From NCBI GenBank assembly GCA_047967505.1, contig CM106541.1: a DNA stretch of 64,000 bases; one strand, 5' to 3'. The notes under the pieces were generated by a model. It was not told where the DNA came from and ran no database searches. It saw only the letters and a list, made by a program, of their open reading frames with translations. Made by a program: the position numbers and the translations under genes. This document shows positions 32,685-43,195 of the stretch, one piece after another. This DNA comes from Dipteris shenzhenensis (lineage: Eukaryota; Polypodiophyta; Polypodiopsida; Gleicheniales). Within the stretch, counting starts at the first letter, position 1. Each line of letters starts with the position of its first letter.

Positions 32685-33155
32685 TGGTATCAGACCCAGG
32701 GGATTCATAGGAGGAAACTTATGATATCACGTGAGTGTACAATAGGGGGGTTTTTTGAAATGAGGCATAAGCTTATAAATTAGGGGTGGGGGCCCTTTTT
32801 ATTTTTTCCCAATATTGAATTTAAGTTAGGGGGCCATGCCATATTTAAGAGGGGGGGACATAGTATAGGCTACCTTGGGTAACTAGTCCAAACAAGTTTG
32901 GTTTTGTATATGGTTTTAAATAGTCATAGCGAAAGTAATCTAAATTTGTTCATTGTGTAGTCTAAATACTTGAGAAAGAACGTAGATTTAAGGAAAGGGG
33001 GGGACATAATAGAATTTTGGTGGTATCTTATAAGCTTAAATAGGGGTGTTTTATCATCCTACGTGGATCTTAAATAGGGGGTTTTCTTGAAGTTCATGCA
33101 CGAAGGTGACGTCCCCCTGTAATGAAGAGTGAATCCCCCGGGGTATCAGAGCCTT
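32685..33155 (+). other. Primer-binding site region split by a MITE
   Basis: TGGTATCAGA directly follows the LTR, then the MITE, then GGTATCAGAGC at 33,142-33,152 restores the rest of the site. The uninterrupted arrangement is seen in Copia-A2 (44,581-44,592). Confidence 0.9.
32695..33141. mobile_element. 447-bp MITE inside the Copia-A1 primer-binding site
   Basis: It is flanked by a perfect 9-bp duplication, GGTATCAGA (32,686-32,694 and 33,142-33,150). Its ends CCCAGGGGATTCA and, inverted, CCGGGGGATTCA form a ~12-bp terminal inverted repeat. The 9-bp duplication fits the Mutator superfamily. The interior is AT-rich with several G runs (GGGGGGG) and has no coding sequence. It must have inserted after Copia-A1 integrated, since a split site would block reverse transcription priming. 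Confidence 0.88.
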
Positions 33156-33681
33156 GTTCGTGGTAAGGAGCTCAAGAAAGCAAACCAAGTGCAGTGTCCT
33201 GGTAAGAGGACCAGTGTTGCTTTCCTTTTTCGAGTTTGGGAGCAAATCTCTGCAGGTAGCACAGCCGGAAGTGCAAGAGTGCACTGTCTCAGATTGAGAC
33301 GCCCTTCGCAGTGTGGCGAGAGCACAGTATATGCTGCGGGTAAGGGCAAAGCCCTTGGTGACTTTATTTTTTTTATTCGAGGCCATTTCGGGGCCCGTTT
33401 TGAAGGCGGAAGTTCTTCGCAGGCACTTAGAAAAAGGCCCTGTTTTTGCTGTGCGACCACTGCGCGGCTAGTCGGTGAAAAGTTACCACAGAAATTGCAT
33501 CGTATGCCTGTGTGCAGAGATATTGGGAGTAGAAGAATCATGCTTGTTGCCTGTTGATGCAAAATCGTCACAAGGAAGTGACTGTGTGGTGAAATACCAC
33601 TTTCATCAGTTTTGCAGATCTGCCCGTGTGAGGCAAAAGCTGTGTTTTTTTGCAGTGACAGAATATTTTGCAGTGCTATGT

Positions 33682-34377
33682 AATGGCATCTGATTCTCTT
33701 TCACAGATTGTCACTAAAAAGATTGACAAGAATAACTTCCAGGCATGGAAGTTTAGAATGACAAATTTCCTTATGGGAAAAGGCTATTGGGAGTTCATTA
33801 CAGGAAATGAAGAAGAACCTGTTCTCCTAATGTTCCCAGTCAACAGGAAATGCAGGCATTTAAAGGATGGCATGAGAGAGCCAGGAAAGTTATGTACTGG
33901 CTGTCTATTAGTATTTTGGACTCCATGATTGTGCATATTCAGGATGCAAGTACGCCAAAGGAGGCATGGGATACTTTGGAAAAAATGTACAGCACAAATA
34001 TGCAAGCCAGGAAAATGCAACTCAAACAGGAGTTGCACAATGTGCAGAGAGAAAATTTGAGCATAAATGACTACCACATGAAAGTGAAGAAAATTGCAGA
34101 TGCACTTGCTTCCATTGGGTCACCAGTGGAAGATGATGATCTAGTTTCTATGACCTTGAATGGTCTAGGAAAGGATTATGCACAGTTCCAAACATCCATT
34201 GCCGTCCGTGAAAAATTTCCTGATTTTGAAGAGTTGTTTGCTCTTCTAATTTCTGAAGAGCAGAGAAATGGGGGTGCATCTTCTTCAGCAGGAACTTCAA
34301 AAGAAACTGTCTTCTACTCAAATGCTGGCAGAGGTAGAGGCAGAGGTAGAGGAGGTCCGATCTGCAGGCCGTGGTAG
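33682..34377 (+). pseudogene. gag: Copia-A1 gag
   Basis: ATG at 33,682 opens MASDSLSQIVTKKIDKNN, then FQAWKFRMTNFLMGKGYWEF, the copia gag N-terminus. A 1-bp loss near 33,828 shifts the frame, and the reading resumes as MQAFKGWHERARKVMYWLS through AWDTLEKMYSTNMQARKMQL and DYHMKVKKIADALASIG. It ends in a GRGRGRGRGG basic tract. A second frameshift near 34,357 and a TAG near 34,381 separate it from the zinc knuckle. The homologous minus copy is at 43,475-44,101. The intact protein would form the RNA-packaging particle. Confidence 0.88.
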
Positions 34378-34387
34378 AAATTAGAAT

Positions 34388-37300
34388 ATGCAGCAAACTC
34401 AAGAAAACCAGTCCTATGTAGGAGGACGTGGTAACTCTAGAGGCAGGGGGAGCCAAAGAGGCCGTGGTGGATGGCAGAGAGGCCAAAATGCAAACAGCAA
34501 TGTTGAATGCTACTATTGTGGCAAAATGGGTCATATGGCTAAGGACTGCTATAAAAAGCAGAATGACATTATGAATGGAAAATTGCAGCAAGGCAATTAT
34601 GCATCTTCTAGTAGGCAGGGTGATGACAGAAATGAGCATCTATTTATGGTGCAGCACATGACCAATTCTGTGACAAGTGCAGAAGAACGAAATGATGTGT
34701 GGTATGTTGACTCAGGTGCGTCAAACCACATGACAGGTCATGCAGAATGGATGCAAGATGCAAGGAAAATGGAAAAGCCAGGATTTGTGGAGACTGGTGA
34801 TGATACTGCACATCCTATTATGCAGATTGGTAAAATTCCTTTGTCTATGCAGGATGGGAAAAAGAAATACCTGTCCGATGTATTTCATGTCTCGAACATC
34901 ACCAAGAACCTGGTTTCTGTTGGTCAAATGGTTGAGCAGGGCTTGCAGGTTAGATTTAATCCTCATGGATGCTTTGTTGAGGATATGAAAAATAACGGTC
35001 GCTTGATAGCAAAAGGAAAGAAGAAGGGCAGGATGTTTACGTTGGATGCGGACATGCCTGAATTGAGTGCAGCAATGTTTGCACATGGGACCGATGTAGT
35101 TGCAGATATTGATATCTGGCACAAACGCTTTGGTCATGTTAATATACAGCGACTTAAATCAATGCAAGCCCAAAATATTGTTGCAGGATTGCCTAAATTC
35201 AAGGTTGCTGAAATGCACAAGGTTTGTGAAGCCTGTCAATTTGGAAAACAGGCAAGGAAACCTTTTCCTAGGCATGTTCAAGAGAGTAAAAAGCCATTGG
35301 AATTAATCCACTCTGATGTGTGGACTACTAAAGCTGCATCTATTGGAGGCTGTCACTATTTTGTCACATTTATTGATGACTTCAGCAGAAAACTTTGGGT
35401 GTATTTTATGAAAAAGAAAAGTGAAGTGTTTGGGCAGTTCAAAGCTTTCAAAGCTATGGTTGAAAAAGAAACAGGCCTGCAAATAAAATGCCTAAGGTCA
35501 GATGGAGGGGGAGAGTACCTCTCAAATGAGTTTGCAAGGTTCTTACACGAGCATGGTATAAAGCAGCAATATTCATGCAGTCATACCCCACAGCAAAATG
35601 GAATTGCAGAAAGGAAAAACAGGCATATTGGAGAGGTATCTCGGGCTATGCTAAATGAAAAAGATCTACGAGATTATTATTGGGCTGAAGCAGTTGCTAC
35701 AACAGATTATATAATGAACAGGACTCCCACTGCAGCAATACATGGCATGACGCCAGAGGAGATGTATACTGGTAGGAAACCAGATATTTCCCATTTGAAA
35801 ATTTTTGGTTGCATTGCCTATGTCCATGTGCCAGATGAGTTGAGGTCCAAGTTGGATCCAAAAGCTGAGAAGTGCGTCTTTATTGGTTATTCTCTGCAAC
35901 AGAAAGGGTATAGATGCTATAACCCTTCTACACGAAAGTTCACAGTGAGCAGAGATGTTTTTGATGAGATGAGCAGCTGGTATAAACCAGTAAATGTGAT
36001 GATTGATGTAGATGCACAAAATGGTAATGCTACACAGAATTCACAGTAGCAATCACAAAATATCAATGGACCTGCAGTCTCGTCTAGCAGTGGTTCACAT
36101 ACTTCGCCATGGACAGGCAGATTGAGATTAGGAGAATCTCCTCAAAGCAATGCAGAGAGTGGTATGCAGGTATCACGAAAAGGAAAAGAGAAGGTAGATC
36201 AGCCCATGTTTGATGTGAATGCAGGTCATTCTTGTGTGGATGGTGAATCCAGTGGCTCAGAACAGAGCATTGATGATGAGTTGGGTATTCCTTCTGTTGT
36301 TACACCTAGAGTAAGGAAGACCAGGGATGTTTTGAGAGCACCTGGAAGTGAGCCTATTTTGCGCAGGTCTACCAGGGTTAGGTATCCTATGGATAGGCTG
36401 AAATATGATGGATTTACAACCATTCACTATGCCTATATCGTCAAAGTGATACAGGAACCAGAACCCACTTCTTTTGAGCAAGCCATGGGAAATGAAAAAT
36501 GGGAGAAAGCCATGGATGAAGAAATGGATGCCTTGGATGCAAATGCTACATGGGAATTGGTGCCTTTGCCTAAAGACAAGAATGCAATTGGCTGTAAGTG
36601 CATTTATAAGATCAAGCACAATGCAGATGGTTCTGTGAATAGATACAAGGCAAGATTAGTTGTCAAGGGGTATGGACAGACATATGGCATTGATTATGAA
36701 GAAACTTTCAGCCCGGTTGCAAGGATGGCAACCGTAAGAGCAGCCATTGCTATGGCTACATCAAAGGGATGGTCTTTACATCAGATAAATGTAAATAATG
36801 CCTTCTTGCATGGTGATTTGCAAGAAGAGGTCTTTATGGAGCAGCCAGCAGGTTATGTTCATGCTATTCATCCTGAGTTTGTTTGCAGGTTGAAGAAAGC
36901 CTTGTATGGCTTGAAGCAAGCACCTAGAGCATGGTCTGACAAGATAGGACAGTATCTTGTCACTATTGGCTTTCAAATTTCTAAGGCAGATTTCTCACTC
37001 TATGTGAGAAAAACAGAGAAAGGGATTATGCTGCTGGTCATTTATGTTGATGATTTGATCATCACAGGTGATAGTGATGAAGATATCCTTCATGTGAAAA
37101 TGCTATTGAGGTAGAAGTTTGAGATGAAGGATTTGGGAGAGCTGCGTTATTTCTTGGGCATTGAGGTGATTAGATCCACAAGTGGGATATGGGTCTTATA
37201 GAGGCAGTATGGATTGGACATGCCATCCAAATATGGGATGACAGGCTGTAAGCCTATTTCAGTTCCTTTGGAGCAGAATGTGAAGCTGAGCACAGATGCA

Positions 37301-38004
37301 GGTGAGCTTTTGGAAGACCCTACTATGTACAGACGCATAGTAGGAAGTTTGATTTATATGACTATTACCAGGCCAGATCTAAGCTATGCTGTTGGATTGG
37401 TAAGTCAGTTTATGCAGGCTCCAAGGAAACCGCATTTGGATGCGGCTAGACGCATACTCAGGTATGTGAAGTCCACATTGCAGTATGGACTATTTTATGA
37501 GGCTGGGGTTCAGATACAGTTGCATGGATACACTGATGCTGATTGGGCTAGTAGCATTTCTGATAGACGATCTACCAGTGGATATGTGTTCTCTTTTGGG
37601 AGTGCTGCAGTCACTTGGAGCAGCAAGAAACAGCCTACAGTTGCCTTGTCGAGCACAGAGGCTGAGTACAGGGGTGCAGCAATGGCTGCATGTGAGGTAG
37701 CTTGGTTGCATAAGCTACTTTATGATATGCATCAGTCTACAGATGGGCCAGTTGTCATTTATTGTGACAACATGAGCAGTATACACTTGGCAAAGAACCC
37801 AGTCTTTCATGCTAGAACAAAGCACATTGAGGTGCATTATCACTATGTGCGGGAGAAGGTTTTACTAGGTCTTATTGATCTAGTTTATGTCAGCACAGAG
37901 GATCAGGTAGCTGACATATTCACGAAAGCATTGGGCACAGAGAAGCTGCGCAAGTTCAGAGACCTGCTTGGTGTGCAGGAATTGGGATTGAGCTCGAGGG
38001 GGAG
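34388..38004 (+). pseudogene. pol: Copia-A1 pol: zinc knuckle, protease, integrase, RT, RNase H
   Basis: One frame spans the region. Zinc knuckle CYYCGKMGHMAKDC lies at 34,508-34,549 and protease WYVDSGASNHMTG at about 34,702-34,740. The integrase HHCC is WHKRFGHVN…CEACQFGKQ, with core HSDVW, FIDDFSRKLWVYF, LRSDGGGEY and QQNGIAERKN. RT runs from WELVPLP through [16 protein letters not shown] and ALYGLKQAPRAW to YVDDLIITGD (about 37,048). RNase H has [26 protein letters not shown] and ADIFTKAL. Three TAG codons (36,047, 37,112, 37,199) interrupt it. Reading continues into the LTR after the normal end. All catalytic motifs are present, so only nonsense changes separate it from an intact polyprotein. 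Confidence 0.93.
37996..38004 (+). other. Copia-A1 polypurine tract
   Basis: GAGGGGGAG lies directly against the 3' LTR start TGTTGAG, the priming site for second-strand synthesis. Confidence 0.88.
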
Positions 38005-38357
38005 TGTTGAGATATTGAGCTCCACTCGCGATATGCTAGGGTGACTGTTGTGCATTTATGTCACCGACTTGTTAGCTGGAGATGCGGTTGGTACACCGCC
38101 CACGAATAATAGCTGGATGACAGCTATCCTTATCTACTCTAATTTGTGGCTCAGTTAGTATGCCACCTTAGTTAGTTGAGTTTGGTTTGAGACCCACATA
38201 TAGGGTTCTTCTATTTCTTTGTACTAGATTTCCTTTTGGCTTACACAACTAAGAAGAGGAAAATTGTTTTCAGCCTCCACCTTTGTGTGTATTCCCCCAT
38301 TGTGTATGTGAGAAAGCTGCAAGTGAGACTCCTTCCCTTTCTCCCACTATCTTCACA
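38005..38357 (+). repeat. Copia-A1 3' LTR
   Basis: 353 bp, TGTTGAGATATTGAGC to TATCTTCACA; pairs with 32,332-32,684. Confidence 0.95.
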
Positions 38358-38559
38358 AAAGCATCACAAGAAGAGCTACCAACAGCTTGACAAGTACATA
38401 ACCATCATCATTGATGGGATGGATCAAAAGAAGACCAATCTTCCAAAATTCAAACGAGTGCCCAAGGATTTGAAAGAGGAGAACTTCATCACATATCACG
38501 TGGTTGGATGCATGATCTACCATGGTGAATTAATCCCCAAAGTTTATCTGACATGTTGA
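38358..38559 (+). pseudogene. DUF7869-like transposon-associated gene, part downstream of the Copia-A insertion
   Basis: The frame reads HHKKSYQQLDKYITIIIDG, then MDQKKTNLPKFKRVPKDLKE and HVVGCMIYHG. The invariant-looking DGMDQ-KT-LP block followed by H-x-G-x-x-x-x-G is what I recognise from a family of transposon-associated proteins annotated DUF7869. After removal of Copia-A1 and one 5-bp duplication, the upstream …ERKKLAK joins to HHKKSYQQ without a break. The frame ends at TGA 38,557, where LARD-like sequence starts, so the C-terminus is missing. Confidence 0.62.
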
Positions 38560-39070
38560 GGTGGATTGATGACTGGTCCTGTTGAGGTGGTAGAGATAAG
38601 ATGATGTGGCAGTCGAGTGCCACGTCCAGAATGTTGACCAAACCTTAGTGTGGTGACCCAACCAGGGGTTAACTTGACCAACCCTATCCACTTGTTGCTA
38701 ACTAGGGTTACGGTACCTGGGTTAACTTAACCAGATAAGGGGTGTGGTTCGAGGAGAGCCACGTGTCAAAAGTCTAACCACTGGCAACCTAGGGTTAGTT
38801 TGACCCAATCATGGATAGAGCCAATCTACCACATGGCAAAATTAGAAGCTTGTGGCAGAGAGGCGACGTGAAGGAGGAGATTAGCTATGGCAATGCGGTT
38901 CATGGCACTATTGATGCAAAGATGGTCGCCTAGCTCTAAGAGGCCATAGCTGTAGGACTCAGACTTCTGTCATGTAGATGGAAGTCACGACCGTTGGATT
39001 GGAGCCATATGCTCTATCTCAGGAGCTGGTTGCTTTATGCACCCAGGAAGCTACTCAAGCTGCCTATGGG
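38560..39070 (-). mobile_element. LARD-like element 2, left fragment
   Basis: The sequence resembles the internal region of LARD-like element 1 at about 29,480-29,830 in composition and in shared words (GATGTGGCA…, GCCACGTGTCAAA, TTAACTTGACC-like blocks). It is separated from its right part (44,946-46,159) by the Copia-A2 insertion. No coding sequence is seen. Confidence 0.5.
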
Positions 39071-39423
39071 TGTGAAGAGAGTGGGAAAGAAGGAAGGAGT
39101 CTCACTTGCAGCTTTCTCACATACACAATGGGGGAATATACACAAAGGTGGAGGCTGAAAACAGTTTTTCTCTTCTTAGTTTTGAAAGCCAAAAGAACTC
39201 TAAATACAAAAGAATAGGTGAACCCTATATGTGGGTCTCAAACCAAACTCAGCTAACTAAGGTGGCATACTAGCTGAGCCACTAACTAGAGTACATAAAG
39301 ATAGCTGTCATCCAGCTATTATTCATGGGCGGTGTACCAACCACATCTGCAGCTCACAAGTCGGTGACATAAATGCACAACAGTCACCCTAGCATATCAT
39401 GAGTGGAGCTCAATATCTCAACA
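39071..39423 (-). repeat. Copia-A2 3' LTR, followed by polypurine tract
   Basis: TGTGAAGAGAGTGGG to AATATCTCAACA on the plus strand. The tract CTCCCCCTCG (39,424-39,433) is its polypurine tract on the minus strand. Confidence 0.93.
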
Positions 39424-39433
39424 CTCCCCCTCG

Positions 39434-40317
39434 AGATCAATCCCAATTCCTGCACACCAAGCAAGTCTCTAAACTTGCACAGCTTCTCTGCACCCAATGC
39501 CCTTGTGAATATGTCAGCTACCTAATCCTCTGTGCTGACATAAACCAAATCAATAAAACCTACTAGAACATTCTCCCACACATAGTGATAATGCACCTCA
39601 ATGTGCTTTGTTCTAGCATGATAGACTGGGTTATTTGCCAAGTATATACTACTCATGTTGTCACAATAAATGACAACCGGCCCATCTATAGACTGATGCA
39701 TATCATAAAGAAGCTTATGCAACCAAGCTACCTCACATGCAGCCATTGTTGCACCCCTGTACTCAGCCTCTGTGCTTGACAAGGCAACTGTAGGCTATTT
39801 CTTGCTGCTCCAAGTGACTGTAGCACTCCCAAAAGAGAACATATATCCACTTGTAGATCATCTATCAGAAATACTACCAGCCCAATCAGCATCAGTGTAT
39901 CCATGCAACTGTATCTGAACCCTAGTCTCGAACCCCAATCTCATAGAATAGTCCATACTGCAATATGGACTTCACATACCTCAGTATGCATCTAGCCGCA
40001 TCCGAATGCGCTTTCCTTGGAGCTTGCATAAACTGACTTACCAACCCAACAGCATAGCTTTTGGTAATAGTCATATAAATCAAACTCCCTACTATGTGTC
40101 TATATATAGTAGGGTCTTCCAAAAGCTCATCTGCATCTGCGCTCAACTTCACATTCTGCTCCAAAGGAACTAAAATAGGCTTACAGCCTGTCATCCCATA
40201 TTTGGATGGCATGTCCAATCCATACTGCCTCTATAAGACCCATATCCCACTTGTGGATCTAATCACCTCAATACCCACGAAGCAATGCAGCTCTCCCAAA
40301 TCCTTCATCTCAAACTT
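39434..40317 (-). pseudogene. pol: Copia-A2 RNase H and connection
   Basis: Blocks at 39,522-39,782 (STEAEYRGATMAACEVAWLH, CDNMSSIYLA, HARTKHIEVHYH) and 39,922-40,218 (MDMPSKYGMTGCKP, AVGLVSQFMQAP) match Copia-A1 37,214-37,900. A frameshift near 39,920 and several stops separate them. One stop, TAG at 40,231-40,233, lies at the same codon as the TAG at 37,199 of Copia-A1. Confidence 0.88.
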
Positions 40318-40995
40318 CTACTTCAATAGCATTTTCACATGAAGGATATCTTCATCACTATCACCCGTGATGATCAAATCATCAACATAAATGACAAGCA
40401 GCATAATGCCTTTCTCTGTTTTTCTCACATAAAGTGAGAAATCTGCCTTGGAAATTTGAAAGCCAATAGTGACAAGATATTGTCTGATCTCATCAGACCA
40501 TGCTTTGTGTGCTTGCTTCAAGCCATACAAGGCTTTCTTCAACCTGCAAACAAACTCAGGATGAACAGCAAGAACATAACCTAGTTGCTACTCCATATAG
40601 ACCTCTTCTTGCAAATCACCATGCAAGAAAGCATTCTTTACATCTATCTGATGTAAAGACCATCCCTTTGATGCAACCATAGCAATGACTGCTCTTACGA
40701 TTGCCATCCTTGCAAACGGATTGAATGTTTCTTCATAATCAATGCCATATCTCTGTGCACATCCCTTGACAACTAATCTTGCCTTGTATCTGTTCACAGA
40801 ACCATCTGCATTGTGATTCACCTTATAAACCCACTTGTAGCCAATTGCATTGTTGTCTTTAGGCAAAGGCACCAATTCCCATGTAGCATTTGCTTCCAAG
40901 GCATCCATTTTTTCATCCATGTCTTTCTCCCATTTTTCTTTTCCCATGGCTTGCTCAAAAGAAGTGGGTTCTAGTTCATGTATCACTTTGACCAT
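40318..40995 (-). pseudogene. pol: Copia-A2 reverse transcriptase
   Basis: Two frames cover the domain. The first is 40,588-40,995 ([55 protein letters not shown]). The second is 40,318-40,542 (KKALYGLKQAHKAW, then LVIYVDDLIITGD with intact YVDD). Between them the reading is broken by a short frameshifted segment. The domain ends with TAG at 40,318-40,320, the same codon as the TAG at 37,112 in Copia-A1. Confidence 0.88.
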
Positions 40996-42530
40996 ATAGG
41001 CATAGTGAATGGCTGTAAATCCATCATTTTCAGCCTATCCATAGGATACCTAGCTCTGGTAGACCTGCACAAAATAGGCTCACTACCAGGTGCTCGCAAA
41101 ACATCCCTTGTCTTCCTTAACAATAGAAGGAATACCCAACTCATCATCAAGGCTCTGTTGTGAGCCACTGGATTCACCATCCACATAAGAGTGACTTGCA
41201 TTCACATTAACCATGGGCTGATATACTTTCTCTTTTTCGTTTCATGATACTTGCATACCACTATTTGCATTGCTCTGAGAAGATCCTCTTGCTCTCAATT
41301 TGCCTGTCTATGGTGAAGTATGTGAACCACTACTAGAAGACACTACAAGTCCACAAATATTATGTGATTGCTGCTATGAATTCTATGCAACATTACCATT
41401 TTTTGCATCTACATCATCAATCACATTTACTGGTTTATACTAGCTACTCATCTCATAAAAAACAACATCTCTACTCACGAGTAGAAGGGTTATAGCATCT
41501 ATACCCTTTCTTTGCAGAGAATAACCAATAAAGATGCACTTCTCAGCTTTTGGATCCAACTTGGATCTCAACTCTTTTGGCACATGAACATAGGCAATGC
41601 AACCAAAAACTTTCAAATGAGAAATATCTAGTTTCCTACCAGTATACCTCTCCTCTCGCATCATGCCATGTATTGCTATAGTGGGAGTCCTATTCACTGC
41701 CAATAATAATCTGGTAGGTCTTTTTTGTTGAGCATGGCATGAGATACCTCTCCAATATGTCTGTTTTTCCTTTCTACAAGTCCATTTTGCTGTGGGGTAT
41801 GACTGCATGAATATTGCTGCTTTATGCCATGCTCTTGTAGGAAACTTGCAAACTCATTTGAGAGGTACTCTCCCCCTCCATCTGACCTTAGGCATTTTAT
41901 TTGCAAGCCTGTTTCTTTTTCAACCATAGCTTTAAAAGCTTTGAAATGCCCAAACACTTCACTTTTCTTTTTCATAAATTACACCCAATCTTTTCTACTG
42001 TAGTCATCAATAAAAGTGACAAAATAATGACAGCCTCCAATAGATGCAGCTTTAGTAGTCCACACTTTAGAGTGGATTAATTCCAATGGCCTCTTACTCT
42101 CTTGAACATGTCTAGGAAATGGCTTCCTTGCTTGTTTTCCAAATTAACAGGCTTCACATACCTTATGCAATTCTACAACCTTGAACTTCGGCAATCCTGC
42201 AACAATATTTTGGGCCTGCATTAATTTATGTCATTGTACATTAACATGAGTAATGCGTTTATGCCAGATATCAATATCTACAACTACACTGGTCCCATGT
42301 GCAAACATTACTGCACTCAATTCAAGCATGTCCACATCCAACGTAAACATCCTGCCCTTCTTCCTCCCTTTTGCTATCAAGCGACCTTTATTTTTCATAT
42401 CCTCAACAATGCATCCATGAGGATTAAATCTGACTTGCAAGCACTACTCAACCATTTGACCAACAAAAACTAAGTTCTTGGTGATATTCGGGACATGAAA
42501 TACATCAAACAGGTATTTCTTTTTTCCATC
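40996..42530 (-). pseudogene. pol: Copia-A2 integrase
   Basis: Readable blocks are 41,694-41,975 (SEVFGHFKAFKAMVEKETG, LRSDGGGEYLSNEF, SHTPQQNGLVERKN), 41,440-41,808 (NRTPTIAIHGM, DISHLKVFGCIAYVHVP) and 42,231-42,440 (the region before the HHCC finger). The first HHCC cysteine motif (CEAC) near 42,150 is damaged. The linker near 41,371-41,385 has two TAG codons where Copia-A1 has CAG, and CAG where Copia-A1 has TAG. Confidence 0.82.
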
Positions 42531-42684
42531 CTACATAAACAAAGGAATTCTACCAATCTGCACAATAGGATGTGCAGTATCATCACTAGTCTCCACAAAT
42601 CCTGGTCTTTCCATTTTCCTTGCATCCCGCATCCATTTTGCATGACCTGTCATGTGGTTTGACGCACCTGAGTCAACATACCTG
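42531..42684 (-). pseudogene. pol: Copia-A2 protease
   Basis: YVDSGASNHMTGHAKWMRDA is readable, identical in its catalytic core to Copia-A1. The upstream junction at about 42,685 joins it to unrelated gypsy sequence. Confidence 0.8.
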
Positions 42685-43195
42685 TTGACATTTGTCATGG
42701 CATTCTTGTTTGCCTTGATGAACAGCCTCATGCAGTGCCATGTCTCTAACCCTCGCTTGTAAAGATGGATGCGATATCATGAGGGTTGGTCCTTTTAAGA
42801 TTGTCTATGAGCTATTCTATGCTTAAGATTCTTCCCGTGTAGTATTTCACAATACACTAGTCACACCCTACCCTACCTATGTGTGCTTTGTGGATGTATC
42901 TTCACCTGATTTTCAGTTCAAGCTACCTCTTTTCATTGTTTGTCCATAGATAAGCCTCATTTCGTCTCTCTCTTTTCCATTTTCCAAGCATGGCTGACAT
43001 TCCCATGTTCTGTGGATGGGTTGAAGAAAATCCAAATGAGCATCTTGTGGCCTTCAAGTGCCGTTGTGTTTCTCTCAACTTTCTTACTAAAGATAGATGG
43101 CTGTTGGTTCTTCCCACATTTCTAGAGGGTTTGGCTCAAGTGTGGTATGAGAAGCAGGCCGACGACGTTCACCAAAGCTGGCCAAGGTTAATCTA
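42685..43195 (+). mobile_element. Ty3/gypsy gag fragment embedded in Copia-A2, opposite strand
   Basis: Copia-A homology stops at about 43,196 and resumes at about 42,685. In Copia-A1 only about 110 bp separate the same points. The insert reads on the plus strand MADIPMFCGWVEENPNEHL, then FLEGLAQVWYEKQADD and QSWPRL, a typical gypsy gag N-terminal domain (42,990-43,196). No target duplication or LTR is visible, so repair-mediated filling or a truncated insertion is likely. Confidence 0.78.

Larger units (their letters stand above)
32332..38357 (+). mobile_element. Copia-A1: full-length plus-strand Ty1/copia retrotransposon
   Basis: Two 353-bp LTRs (32,332-32,684 and 38,005-38,357) differ at about eight positions by eye (about 2%), mostly transitions. 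The flanks GAAGC and AAAGC are a 5-bp target duplication with one change. Internal order is gag, protease, integrase, RT, RNase H. A MITE interrupts the primer-binding site. Coding breaks are few: a frameshift in gag, one near the gag/pol border and three TAG codons in pol. This is the youngest and best-preserved retroelement in the window. Removing it restores a host reading frame. Confidence 0.95.

Noticed and set aside
33129-33680. Open frames on both strands between MITE and gag of Copia-A1
   Set aside because: The region matches the non-coding leader of Copia-A2 (44,102-44,580), and the frames are not conserved between copies.
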